Counted from the stretch's first letter, positions 1 to 6,232 are shown. The stretch: 13,229 nucleotides of DNA from an uncultured Micrococcus sp. (GCA_946222435.1 CAMIOJ010000025.1:1-13229); one strand, 5' to 3'. A program made the numbers and translations. Notes: a model not told the origin generated them from the sequence alone.

Positions 1-41
1 CTGCGAAGGCGGAGGGGCAGGTGGGGCCGTGTCGGGACCAG

Positions 42-71
42 AGTACACATTGATGGACGTCGATGTGTCAA
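42..71 (-). promoter_or_regulatory. Possible divergent promoter for a gene left of the window
   Basis: On the minus strand a perfect -35 TTGACA (66-71) is followed after 18 bases by TGTACT (42-47), which matches 4 of 6 bases of the -10 consensus. Its elements interleave with those of the arsR promoter around the same palindrome. No convincing start codon follows before base 1, so the driven gene would begin outside the window. ArsR regulators often sit divergent to the metal or arsenic exporter they control, but the identity here cannot be seen. Confidence 0.4.
45..68. promoter_or_regulatory. Probable ArsR operator (imperfect palindrome)
   Basis: A 24-bp imperfect palindrome has outer arms ACACAT (45-50) and ATGTGT (63-68); 9 of 12 positions per half are symmetric (half-site reads ACACATYGAYG). 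ArsR/SmtB repressors typically bind such A/T-bounded palindromes over their own promoter. Here it covers the -35 of the rightward arsR promoter and lies between the -35 and -10 elements of a possible leftward promoter. The palindrome is seen directly; that ArsR binds it is inference from position and family. Confidence 0.6.
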
Positions 72-79
72 GGTATAGT
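50..79 (+). promoter_or_regulatory. arsR promoter, leaderless type
   Basis: The -35 candidate is TTGATG (50-55), followed by an 18-base spacer and a -10 of TATAGT (74-79). Seven bases separate the -10 from the ATG at 87, so transcription should begin at or next to the start codon. This gives a leaderless mRNA and explains the absence of a Shine-Dalgarno sequence. Confidence 0.6.
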
Positions 80-86
80 GGCGGCC

Positions 87-398
87 ATGTCCTGCTGCTC
101 CTCCGCCGCCCGCGAGCTCACCGCCGAACAGGCCGAGGCCCACGCCTCCGTCCTCAAGGCCCTGGCCGACCCCATGCGGCTGCGCCTGCTCTCGCACCTG
201 GCCGCGCGGGACTGCGAGACGGTCTGCGCCTGCGACCTGGTGGAGCTGCTCGGCATCTCCCAGCCCACCGTGAGCCACCACATGAAGCGCCTCGTGGACG
301 CCGGGCTGGTCACCCGGGAGCAGCGCGGCCGCTGGGCCCACTACACGGTGGTCCCGGAGGCCTTCGCCCGGCTGCGCGAGCTGCTCGCCTTCGGCTGA
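87..398 (+). CDS. ArsR/SmtB-family metal(loid)-sensing repressor
   Basis: A 103-residue winged-helix transcriptional repressor, the normal length for ArsR/SmtB. The core begins LKALADPMRLRLLSHLA (23-39), and the recognition helix region is LLGISQPTVSHHMKRL (54-69), followed by a wing with GRWAHY (81-86). Five cysteines could bind a thiophilic ion: an N-terminal pair C3-C4, and C43, C47 and C49 in CETVCACDL before the recognition helix. C47-x-C49-DL resembles the arsenic-site loop of E. coli ArsR, while the N-terminal CC pair recalls the Corynebacterium glutamicum ArsR sensor. The likely inducer is As(III)/Sb(III) or another soft metal, which is inference. I chose ATG 87 over the in-frame ATG at 63 because the -10 TATAGT lies 7 bases before it and ATG 63 lies upstream of that -10, inside the operator. 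Autorepression is likely. Confidence 0.9.
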   Translation: MSCCSSAARELTAEQAEAHASVLKALADPMRLRLLSHLAARDCETVCACDLVELLGISQPTVSHHMKRLVDAGLVTREQRGRWAHYTVVPEAFARLRELLAFG

Positions 399-426
399 GG
401 GCTCGCGCGTCCGGTGGCTCGGCGGA

Positions 427-432
427 CACAAT
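427..432 (+). promoter_or_regulatory. Candidate -10 element of the dehydratase gene
   Basis: CACAAT matches 4 of 6 bases of TATAAT and ends 7 bases before the ATG at 440, the same spacing as at the arsR start. No convincing -35 is visible. It would allow leaderless transcription of the two-gene unit that follows. Confidence 0.35.
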
Positions 433-439
433 GACGTGC

Positions 440-811
440 ATGAGCGAGAACACCGCCGCAGACCTGAACGCCCTGCTGTCCGCCCCGGCCTCCGAGGTCC
501 ACTCCGAGGAGGCCGTGGCCGCCGCCCTACCCCAAGACGAGTCCCTGGCCGGTTGGACGGTCCGCGACGGCCGCCTGCACACGGCCTGCGAGACCCCGGA
601 CTTCGCCTCCGCGCTGATGATCGTGAACCAGATCGGCGCCGCCGCCGAGGCCGCTGACCATCACCCGGATCTCGAGCTCGGCTGGGGCCGCGTGGCCGTC
701 CGGCTGGTCAGCCACGACGTCTCCGGCCTCACCTCCCGCGACCTGCGCATGGCCCGCACCGTCTCCCAGATCCTGGCCGGCGAGGGCCTCGCCGCGGAGG
801 ACCAGGCGTGA
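440..811 (+). CDS. 4a-hydroxytetrahydrobiopterin dehydratase (pterin-4a-carbinolamine dehydratase)
   Basis: This small cytosolic enzyme dehydrates 4a-hydroxytetrahydrobiopterin to the quinonoid dihydropterin during recycling of the pterin cofactor of aromatic amino acid hydroxylases. The 123-residue product carries the family signature: HHPDLELGWGRVAVRL (74-89) with the active-site HHP triplet, then SHDVSGLT (91-98) supplying the third histidine, H92. Threonine is more usual than serine at position 91. No aromatic amino acid hydroxylase gene lies in the window, so its partner is unknown; many bacteria keep this gene without one. ATG 440 is preferred over ATG 431 (three residues longer) because a -10-like hexamer ends 7 bases upstream of 440. 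The stop overlaps the next start (GTGA, 808-811), so the two genes form an operon. Confidence 0.88.
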   Translation: MSENTAADLNALLSAPASEVHSEEAVAAALPQDESLAGWTVRDGRLHTACETPDFASALMIVNQIGAAAEAADHHPDLELGWGRVAVRLVSHDVSGLTSRDLRMARTVSQILAGEGLAAEDQA

Positions 812-1170
812 GCACGGACCGGGACCACCTGCTCGCCACCTACGGAACCCTACGTCCCGGCGAGCCGAACGAGCACATCATGGAGGGGATGGACGGCAGC
901 TGGAGCCCGGCGCAGGTGCATGCCCGCCTCTACGCCTCGGGGGTCGGTCGGGCCACCGGCTACCCGGGCGTGGTCCTGGACGAGTCAGCCGAGCCCGTCC
1001 CGGTGCAGCTCTTCGCCTCCGCGGACCTGCCGGCACACTGGGGCCGGCTGGACGAGTTCGAGGGGCCCGGCTACCGCCGTGTGCCCGTCCGCGTCCGGGT
1101 GCCGGTGGAGGAGCGCACCCTCACCGCCTGGATCTACGAGCTCGTCCCGGAGGCCGTCCCGGAGGGCTGA
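808..1170 (+). CDS. Gamma-glutamylcyclotransferase-like (GGCT/AIG2 fold) protein
   Basis: The 120-residue protein has the GGCT/AIG2-like fold signature. YGTLRPG (12-18) forms the substrate-binding loop near the N terminus. WGRLDEFEGPGYRR (78-91) holds the conserved Glu of the EG motif (E85), the expected general acid/base. Members release 5-oxoproline from gamma-glutamyl peptides or amines, but small bacterial members of the YtfP type often lack a defined substrate, so the exact reaction is not certain. The GTG start at 808 overlaps the preceding stop by 4 bases, consistent with translational coupling. Its last 37 bases (1134-1170) overlap the 3' end of the convergent VTT gene, and its tail VPEAVPEG is encoded by a 12-nt tandem repeat. 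Confidence 0.82.
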   Translation: MSTDRDHLLATYGTLRPGEPNEHIMEGMDGSWSPAQVHARLYASGVGRATGYPGVVLDESAEPVPVQLFASADLPAHWGRLDEFEGPGYRRVPVRVRVPVEERTLTAWIYELVPEAVPEG

Positions 1171-1907
1171 TCCTCCGCGTGGGCCCGGTCCCGCTCCTGC
1201 TTCCACCGGCGGACGGACCACCACGTGAAGGCCAGCACGGCGATCCAGGCCAGCGCCACGACCACGCCGTTGACCACGCCGGGCCGGGCCACGAACGCGC
1301 CGATCGCCACGAGGGACACCTGTCCGGGCACCGAGCCCAGGGTGGAGGCGGCCGTGAAGGTCCCCAGCTCCACACCCACCGCGCCTGCTCCATAGTTCAC
1401 GGGCCAATAGGGCAGGCCGGGGGCACAGCGCAGCGCCATGATGGCCAGGAAGCCCCGCTCCTCGAGGGCGTCCTCCACCCGCCGGGCGTGCCTGCCGAGG
1501 CCCTTCATGATCACCTCGTGGCCGGCCAGCCGGGCGATCCCGTAGGCGCCCACCGCGCCCACGGAGGCCCCCACCACCGAGAGCAGGGAGCCCACGAGCG
1601 GGCCGAACAGCAGGCCGGCGGCCACCGCCATGATCGTCACGGGGATAGGCGTCAGCGCCACCAGGGCGTAGGCGCCGGTGAAGACCAGCCAGGACCAGGC
1701 TCCGTAGCCGGCCAGGGTGTCCCGCAGGTCCTCCAGCTCCGGCAGGCGCACCGTCAGCGCCAGCCACACGAAGACGACGGCCACGAGCACGAGGAGCGCG
1801 ACGCGCAGGACCGACTGCACGTCGACTCCAGAGGAGGACGCGTCGGTTCCGGAGGAGGACTGCTGGGGGCTCACAGCAGTCCATCTTCCCCCATCCGGGG
1901 CGGTCAT
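1134..1907 (-). CDS. VTT-domain (TVP38/TMEM64, DedA superfamily) integral membrane protein
   Basis: The 257-residue polytopic membrane protein has a Ser-rich cytoplasmic N terminus and a first membrane segment at about 34-53. The VTT core (about 85-205) includes TPIPVTIMAVAAGLLFGPLVG (from 86), which forms a re-entrant-type hairpin, and FLAIMALRCAPGLPYWPVNY (153-172), holding the conserved arginine and proline of the family. A last segment lies at about 211-231, followed by a basic tail. DedA-superfamily proteins include lipid scramblases or transporters; the substrate here is unknown. ATG 1907 overlaps the preceding synthetase stop as ATGA, so translation is probably coupled. Two imperfect 13-nt repeats (1827-1839 and 1848-1860) encode SSSG twice in the N terminus. 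The 3' end overlaps the convergent gene by 37 bases. Confidence 0.85.
   Translation of the reverse strand: MTAPDGGRWTAVSPQQSSSGTDASSSGVDVQSVLRVALLVLVAVVFVWLALTVRLPELEDLRDTLAGYGAWSWLVFTGAYALVALTPIPVTIMAVAAGLLFGPLVGSLLSVVGASVGAVGAYGIARLAGHEVIMKGLGRHARRVEDALEERGFLAIMALRCAPGLPYWPVNYGAGAVGVELGTFTAASTLGSVPGQVSLVAIGAFVARPGVVNGVVVALAWIAVLAFTWWSVRRWKQERDRAHAEDQPSGTASGTSS
1144..1167. repeat. 12-nt tandem repeat in a convergent coding overlap
   Basis: Two adjacent units, 1144-1155 and 1156-1167, are identical at 11 of 12 bases (GTCCCGGAGG followed by CC or GC). On the plus strand they encode VPEA/VPEG, the end of the cyclotransferase-like protein. On the minus strand they lie in the SGTASGT tail of the VTT protein. 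Being a multiple of 3, the duplication keeps both frames. Confidence 0.75.
1857..1882. repeat. Perfect 9-bp inverted repeat inside the VTT gene start
   Basis: GGACTGCTG (1857-1865) and CAGCAGTCC (1874-1882) are exact reverse complements around an 8-base loop. In the minus-strand mRNA this hairpin forms 25 bases after the first base of the VTT ATG, downstream of the ATGA coupling site. It could affect translation of the coupled gene or be incidental to the coding sequence. Confidence 0.6.
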
Positions 1908-2746
1908 TCCTCCTCGTCGTCCGGGGCGAACAGCGGGTCCGCGGGGAACAGGCCCTCGTCCTCGCCCCGGCCGCCCCGCCCGCCGTGCAGCCGGACCTGC
2001 CGGTGCAGGTGCTCCATGCGGGCGTCCAGCTCGTTGGCCACGTCCGCGGCGGCCGTGAGCTCGGTGACGATGTGCGTGGGGATGTCCCCGTCGAACTTGT
2101 AGTTGATCTTGTGCTCCAGGGACGCCCAGAAGTCCATGGCGCTCGTGCGGAACTGCACCTCCACCACCACATTGCGCACGCCGGTGGAGAAGTGCACGGG
2201 CACATGCACGATGCAGTGCAGCGACCGGTAGCCGCTCGGCTTGGGGTCGGCGATGTAGTCCTTCACCTGCAGCAGCTCGATGTCCGGCTGGGCCGTGAAC
2301 AGCTCGAAGATCCGGTAGACGTCGGCGGTGAAGGACACCACCACGCGCGCCCCGGCGATGTCCGTGATCTCGGTGCGCAGCGCCTCCAGGTCGAACGTCA
2401 GGCCGCGGGCCGTGGCCTTGCGCAGGATGGACTGCGCGGACTTCACACGGCTGGTGATGTGCTCGATCGGGTTGTAGTCGTGCAGGTGGGTGAACTCGTC
2501 CTGCAGGACCTCCAGCCGGGTCTCCACCTGGGCCAGCGCCGAGCGGTACTCCAGGTCGAACCGGTCGAACTCGGTGCGCAGGGAGTCCAGCGCCTGCGCG
2601 ACGGCGGGCGGCAGCTGCGTCAGGTCCGAGACCGGGGTGCCCCTCAGGGGCGCCAGGGCGGAACCGAGCACAGGCGCGCCCGGGGCCGCGGGGGAGGGGT
2701 CGTGCGGGTGCGCAGACTCCCTCGGCTGCTCGATGGGGGAGGGCAT
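1904..2746 (-). CDS. GTP pyrophosphokinase, RelA/SpoT-domain small alarmone synthetase
   Basis: The enzyme transfers pyrophosphate from ATP to GDP or GTP, making the stringent-response alarmone (p)ppGpp. The 280-residue product has only the synthetase domain, with no HD hydrolase, TGS or ACT domain, so it is a small alarmone synthetase of RelQ/YjbM type rather than a long Rel. Visible motifs are HITSRVKSAQSILRKA (96-111), DIAGARVVVSF (129-139), VKDYIADPKPSGYRSLH (161-177) and VEVQFRTSAMDFWASLEHKI (195-214), covering the nucleotide and metal sites. The first 45 residues are Pro-rich and the C-terminal tail is acidic, both probably disordered. The start is ATG 2746, with TAGCGT ending 7 bases upstream (leaderless pattern). 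An in-frame GTG at 2755 would add three residues and overlap that hexamer. The stop overlaps the VTT start. It is probably regulated transcriptionally from its own promoter. Confidence 0.92.
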   Translation of the reverse strand: MPSPIEQPRESAHPHDPSPAAPGAPVLGSALAPLRGTPVSDLTQLPPAVAQALDSLRTEFDRFDLEYRSALAQVETRLEVLQDEFTHLHDYNPIEHITSRVKSAQSILRKATARGLTFDLEALRTEITDIAGARVVVSFTADVYRIFELFTAQPDIELLQVKDYIADPKPSGYRSLHCIVHVPVHFSTGVRNVVVEVQFRTSAMDFWASLEHKINYKFDGDIPTHIVTELTAAADVANELDARMEHLHRQVRLHGGRGGRGEDEGLFPADPLFAPDDEEE

Positions 2747-2753
2747 GGGCTCC

Positions 2754-2759
2754 ACGCTA
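2754..2759 (-). promoter_or_regulatory. Candidate -10 element of the alarmone synthetase gene
   Basis: On the minus strand TAGCGT fits the actinobacterial TANNNT pattern and ends 7 bases before ATG 2746, as at three other starts in this window. No clear -35 is seen. The 76 bases between the two minus-strand genes (2747-2822) contain no convincing terminator for the upstream dehydrogenase. Confidence 0.4.
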
Positions 2760-2822
2760 CTGACCGAGCCTGCACCCGCGCTGGACGCCGGCCCCGGCTG
2801 TGGAAACCGGCGGGGCGGGCCG

Positions 2823-4229
2823 TCAGCCGAAGAGCTTGCCCGGGTTCATGATCCCGTGCGGGTCGAAGACGGCCTTGATGCGGCGCTGCAGCCCGTCCTG
2901 CACCTCGCCGAGCTCGTTCGCCAGGAAGTCCCGCTTGAGCAGGCCCACGCCGTGCTCACCGGTGAGGGTGCCGCCCAGGTCGAGGGCGGCCCGGAAGACC
3001 TCGCCGGCGGCGTCCCACACCTGCTGCGGGATCTCGCCCGAGCCGCCCACCCGGTCGGCCTCGCCGAACACGAGGATCGGATGCAGGTTGCCGTCCCCGG
3101 CGTGCGCCGCGGTGGGGATCCGGATACCGGTGCGGGCCTCGATCTCACGGATCCGCGCGAACATCTCCACCATCCTTGTGCGGGGCACGGCCACGTCCTC
3201 CACCAGCGGCGTGCCCAGGCGCTCCAGGGCGGGGAACGCGTTGCGGCGCAGGGCGACGAGCCGCTCCGCCTCCTCGGGGGTCTCCGCCAGGCGTGCGGTG
3301 CCGCCCGCCGCCACGGCGAGCTCGAGCATGCGGGCGCCCTCGGCGGCCGCCCCGGGGCCGTCGGCCTGGACGAGGAGGAAGGCGGCGTCGTCCGGGAGGT
3401 GAGCGCCGTCGTCGCCGGTGTAGTCCTTGATGGCGGCGAGCGTGGCCTCGTCCACGAGCTCCATGATGGCCGGCACCAGCCCCTCCGTGGTGATGGCCGC
3501 CGCCGCGGCGGCTCCGGACACCACGTCCGGGAAGAACGCGCCCAGGGTGACGACCTCCCCGGGTGTGACCGGCCGCAGGGCCAGGGTGGCCTCCACGATC
3601 ACGCCGAGGGTGCCCTCGGAGCCGATCATCAGCGCGGTGAGGTCGTAGCCGGTGACGCCCTTGACGCTGCGGTGGCCCATCTCGATCAGGGAGCCGTCCG
3701 CCAGGACCACCTTCAGGCCGAGCACCGCCTCGCGGGTGACGCCGTACTTGGCGCAGAGCAGACCCCCCGCGTTCATCGCGATGTTCCCGCCCACCGTGGA
3801 GATCTCCTTGGACGCCGGGTCCGGGGCCCACCACAGGCCGTGCTCCGCCAGCGCCCGGTTCAGGGCGCCGTTGAGAATGCCCGGCTCCACCACCGCCAGC
3901 CGGTCCGCAGCGGAGACCTCGAGGATCCGGTCCATGCCCGTCATGTCCAGCACGATCTCGCCGGCACCCGCCACCGCGCCGCCGGCCAGGCCCGTGCCGG
4001 CCGCACGCACGACCAGCGGGGTGCGGGTGGCGTCCGCGATCCGGCAGACCTGCTGCACGTCCTCGACCGAGCGGGCGTGCACCACGGCCACGGGGTCCGA
4101 CCCCGAGCGGTGGCCGGAGCGGTCCGTCTGCGCGGCGGCCAGGACCTCGGCGTCCGTGTCCACACGCCCGGGCAGGGCCTGCTCGAGGCGGGAACGGACG
4201 TCTGCGGGGGAGCGAGGGTCGGTGAACAT
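2823..4229 (-). CDS. FAD-linked 2-hydroxyacid dehydrogenase, GlcD / D-lactate dehydrogenase type
   Basis: The 468-residue flavoenzyme has the VAO/PCMH fold and probably oxidises a D-2-hydroxyacid such as glycolate, D-lactate or 2-hydroxyglutarate. The FAD_binding_4 domain spans about 45-220, with RAAGTGLAGG (75-84), the covalent/pyrophosphate loop region STVGGNIAMNAGG (144-156), KYGVTREAVLGL (161-172) and GSEGTLGVI (203-211). The FAD-oxidase C-terminal domain follows, with the active-site stretch HAGDGNLHP (376-384), GEHGVG (424-429) and the usual ending NPGKLF. No GlcE or GlcF partner gene is adjacent, so it may act alone; the exact substrate cannot be read from sequence. I chose ATG 4229, which gives the normal family start. 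In-frame starts further upstream (4247 and GTG 4298) add only an unconserved basic leader. It is divergent from glpD. Confidence 0.88.
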   Translation of the reverse strand: MFTDPRSPADVRSRLEQALPGRVDTDAEVLAAAQTDRSGHRSGSDPVAVVHARSVEDVQQVCRIADATRTPLVVRAAGTGLAGGAVAGAGEIVLDMTGMDRILEVSAADRLAVVEPGILNGALNRALAEHGLWWAPDPASKEISTVGGNIAMNAGGLLCAKYGVTREAVLGLKVVLADGSLIEMGHRSVKGVTGYDLTALMIGSEGTLGVIVEATLALRPVTPGEVVTLGAFFPDVVSGAAAAAAITTEGLVPAIMELVDEATLAAIKDYTGDDGAHLPDDAAFLLVQADGPGAAAEGARMLELAVAAGGTARLAETPEEAERLVALRRNAFPALERLGTPLVEDVAVPRTRMVEMFARIREIEARTGIRIPTAAHAGDGNLHPILVFGEADRVGGSGEIPQQVWDAAGEVFRAALDLGGTLTGEHGVGLLKRDFLANELGEVQDGLQRRIKAVFDPHGIMNPGKLFG

Positions 4230-4285
4230 GGGTCCAGTCTGGCCCATCCGAAGGTTTCGATCAGGCGGCGGACGCCCTGAACCTG

Positions 4286-4315
4286 TTGCGCGTCTCACAT
4301 ACCTTTCGATTCAAT
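4286..4315 (+). promoter_or_regulatory. Candidate promoter of the glpDFK cluster
   Basis: The 178-base divergent region 4230-4407 holds a possible -35 TTGCGC (4286-4291) and, after 18 bases, a -10 TTCAAT (4310-4315, 4 of 6 matches). Transcription would begin near 4322, leaving an approximately 86-base leader before glpD. A 7-base direct repeat TTTCGAT occurs at 4255-4261 and 4304-4310, the second overlapping the -10 by one base. It could be an operator, but this is weak evidence. No riboswitch-like fold stands out in the leader. Confidence 0.35.
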
Positions 4316-4394
4316 GTCGGCTCAACACGCACGACCGGAGGGCGACCGACGGAGACGACCAGGTCCCCGCCGCCCCCGACAGCCGACCAGATCC

Positions 4395-4400
4395 GAGGAG
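4395..4400 (+). promoter_or_regulatory. Ribosome binding site fixing the glpD TTG start
   Basis: GAGGAG lies 7 bases before TTG 4408. No ATG or GTG in the glpD frame near the conserved N terminus has comparable support, so this site decides the rare TTG start. Confidence 0.75.
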
Positions 4401-4407
4401 TTCCGCG

Positions 4408-6150
4408 TTGCCCACCCTGCGCACGACCGACCTGTCCGCCGACCTGCGTGCCGACCACCTGGCGCGCCTGAAGGCCGCCGACGCCGAGAACCCGCTGGAC
4501 ATCCTGATCGTGGGCGGCGGGTCCTCCGGGGCCGGCGCGGCCTTCGACGCGGCCACCCGTGGCCTCGACGTGGGCATCGTGGAGGCCCGCGACTGGGCGT
4601 CCGGCACGTCCTCCCGTTCCTCCCGCCTCATGCACGGCGGCCTGCGCTACCTCGAGATGCTGGACGTGAAGCTCGTCTACGAGGCCCTGCGCGAGCGCGA
4701 CCTGCTGCTGACGAAGACCGCCCCGCACCTGGTGCGTCCGCTGCGCTTCGTCTTCCCGTTCTTCCACAAGGTGATCGACCGCGGCTTCATCGGCGCCGGC
4801 GTCACCATGTACGACGCCATGCAGTCCCTCGGCCGCAGGCGCGCGGTGGCCGGACACCGCCACCTGACCCGGCGCTCCATGGCCGCCACCGTCCCCGCCC
4901 TGGACGACGAGAAGATCGTGGGCGCCGTGGAGTACGCGGACGCCCAGTTCGACGACGCCCGCCTGGCGATGATGCTCGTCCGCTCCGCCGTGGACCACGG
5001 GGCGCTCGCCGCGAACTACACGAAGGTCGTGGACTACCTGCGGGACGGGGACGGCCGCGTCTGCGGTGCGCGCCTGCGCGAGGAGGTCACGGGCGAGGAG
5101 TTCGACGTCCACGCCCGCAGCACCATCCTGGCCGGCGGCGTCTGGACCCAGGAGCAGCAGGACCTCGCCGAGGCCGAGGGCGGCCTCGAGGTGCTGGCCT
5201 CCAAGGGCGTCCACATCACCGTGCCCAAGGAGCGCATCGAGGCGGACCCGCACACCGGCGTGATCACCAAGACCGAGAAGTCCGTGCTGTTCCTCATCCC
5301 CTGGGACGAGTACTGGGTCATCGGCACCACGGACACCCCGTGGAAGGAGGACGTGGCGCACCCCGCGGCCACCGCGGACGACATCGACTACGTGATCGAG
5401 CACGCCAACGCGATCCTCAAGCAGGACCTCACGCGGGACGACGTGATCGCCACCTACGCCGGACTGCGCCCGCTGCTGCAACCCGTGAAGACCTCCGACG
5501 ACGGCGGCTCCACCAAGATCTCCCGTGAGCACACCGTCACGGAGGTCACCCCCGGCCTGACCGCCGTGGCCGGCGGGAAGTGGACCACCTACCGGGCGAT
5601 GGCCGAGGACGTCGTGGACTTCGTGGTCCGCGAGAGCCACCCGACCCGACCCAGCCTCACGGAGAGCATCCCGGTGCTCGGCGGCCTGGGCTATGCCGAG
5701 ATCGCCGAGCGGGCCGAGGCCATCGCCGCCCAGCGCGGCTGGGACGAGGTGCGCGTGGACCGGCTGCTCTCCCGCTACGGCACCGTCCTGGACCACGTGC
5801 TCGCCCTGATCGACGAGCACCCGGACCTCGGCCGGCCGCTGGAGGCTGCGCCGCGCTACCTGCGCGCGGAAATCGTCTACGCCGCCCGCGCGGAGGGCGC
5901 CGTCCACCTGGACGACGTGCTCGAGCGGCGCACCCGCCTCTCCACCGAGGTCCGGGACCGCGGCGTCGCCGCAGCCGAGGAGGTCGCCGCGCTCGTGGCG
6001 CCGGAGCTCGGCTGGGACGACACGCGCCGCACCGCCGAGGTGAAGCGCTACCGGGACCTCATGGAGGCGCGGATGCGCGGAGAGGGAACCGGGTCCGACG
6101 CGGCCGCCGCGCAGGCGCTCGCAGCGGCCGACACGGCCCCCGCCGACTGA
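4408..6150 (+). CDS. glpD: Aerobic glycerol-3-phosphate dehydrogenase
   Basis: This membrane-associated flavoenzyme oxidises sn-glycerol-3-phosphate to dihydroxyacetone phosphate and passes electrons to the quinone pool. The 580-residue length matches actinobacterial GlpD. The FAD dinucleotide-binding motif is ILIVGGGSSGAG (32-43). It is followed by the GlpD-specific stretch GTSSRSSRLMHGGLRYLE (66-83), an FAD/substrate-domain IPWDEYWVIGTTDTPW (297-312), the second FAD contact GGKWTTYR (389-396), and a C-terminal helical domain from about 425. The start is TTG 4408, preceded by GAGGAG; the open frame extends much further upstream only because it runs antisense to the neighbouring dehydrogenase. 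It is the first gene of a glpD-glpF-glpK cluster, whereas many bacteria place glpF and glpK first. Quinone reduction is known for the family, not visible here. Confidence 0.95.
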   Translation: MPTLRTTDLSADLRADHLARLKAADAENPLDILIVGGGSSGAGAAFDAATRGLDVGIVEARDWASGTSSRSSRLMHGGLRYLEMLDVKLVYEALRERDLLLTKTAPHLVRPLRFVFPFFHKVIDRGFIGAGVTMYDAMQSLGRRRAVAGHRHLTRRSMAATVPALDDEKIVGAVEYADAQFDDARLAMMLVRSAVDHGALAANYTKVVDYLRDGDGRVCGARLREEVTGEEFDVHARSTILAGGVWTQEQQDLAEAEGGLEVLASKGVHITVPKERIEADPHTGVITKTEKSVLFLIPWDEYWVIGTTDTPWKEDVAHPAATADDIDYVIEHANAILKQDLTRDDVIATYAGLRPLLQPVKTSDDGGSTKISREHTVTEVTPGLTAVAGGKWTTYRAMAEDVVDFVVRESHPTRPSLTESIPVLGGLGYAEIAERAEAIAAQRGWDEVRVDRLLSRYGTVLDHVLALIDEHPDLGRPLEAAPRYLRAEIVYAARAEGAVHLDDVLERRTRLSTEVRDRGVAAAEEVAALVAPELGWDDTRRTAEVKRYRDLMEARMRGEGTGSDAAAAQALAAADTAPAD

Positions 6151-6171
6151 CCGCACCACACCCTTCGGCGA

Positions 6172-6187
6172 CCGGCCCAGTGGCCGG
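6172..6187 (+). repeat. Small hairpin in the glpD-glpF spacer
   Basis: CCGGCC (6172-6177) and GGCCGG (6182-6187) form a perfect 6-bp stem with loop CAGT. No T run follows. It could be a weak attenuator, an RNA processing or stability element between glpD and glpF, or chance in GC-rich DNA. The rest of the 82-base spacer holds only the glpF ribosome binding region. Confidence 0.45.
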
Positions 6188-6232
6188 GCCCCCGACCAAC
6201 GACCCATCTGACACAGGACGAGGACAGAAGAA

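Noticed and set aside
1..48. Possible leftward coding start at GTG 46-48 (V-Y-S-G-P-D-T-A-P-P...)
   Set aside because: It lies inside the palindrome and upstream of the predicted transcription start of the leftward promoter, and 15 codons are too few to judge.
29..439. N-terminal extension of the carbinolamine dehydratase frame overlapping arsR
   Set aside because: The extension is an out-of-frame shadow of arsR, Arg/Pro-rich, and the conserved protein begins at 440.
2787..2798. GCCG/CGGC mini-hairpin between the dehydrogenase and synthetase genes
   Set aside because: A 4-bp stem without a T tail is expected by chance in this GC-rich sequence.
4230..4298. Longer N terminus of the FAD dehydrogenase (GTG 4298 or ATG 4247)
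   Set aside because: The added residues are basic and unlike the family, and no ribosome binding site or TANNNT element supports those starts.
3652..4407. Upstream extension of the glpD frame
   Set aside because: It is antisense to the FAD dehydrogenase, lacks GlpD similarity, and a strong GAGGAG site supports TTG 4408.
4261..6207. Long minus-strand open frame antisense to glpD
   Set aside because: It encodes no recognisable domain and mirrors the codon pattern of glpD; long antisense frames are expected at this GC content.
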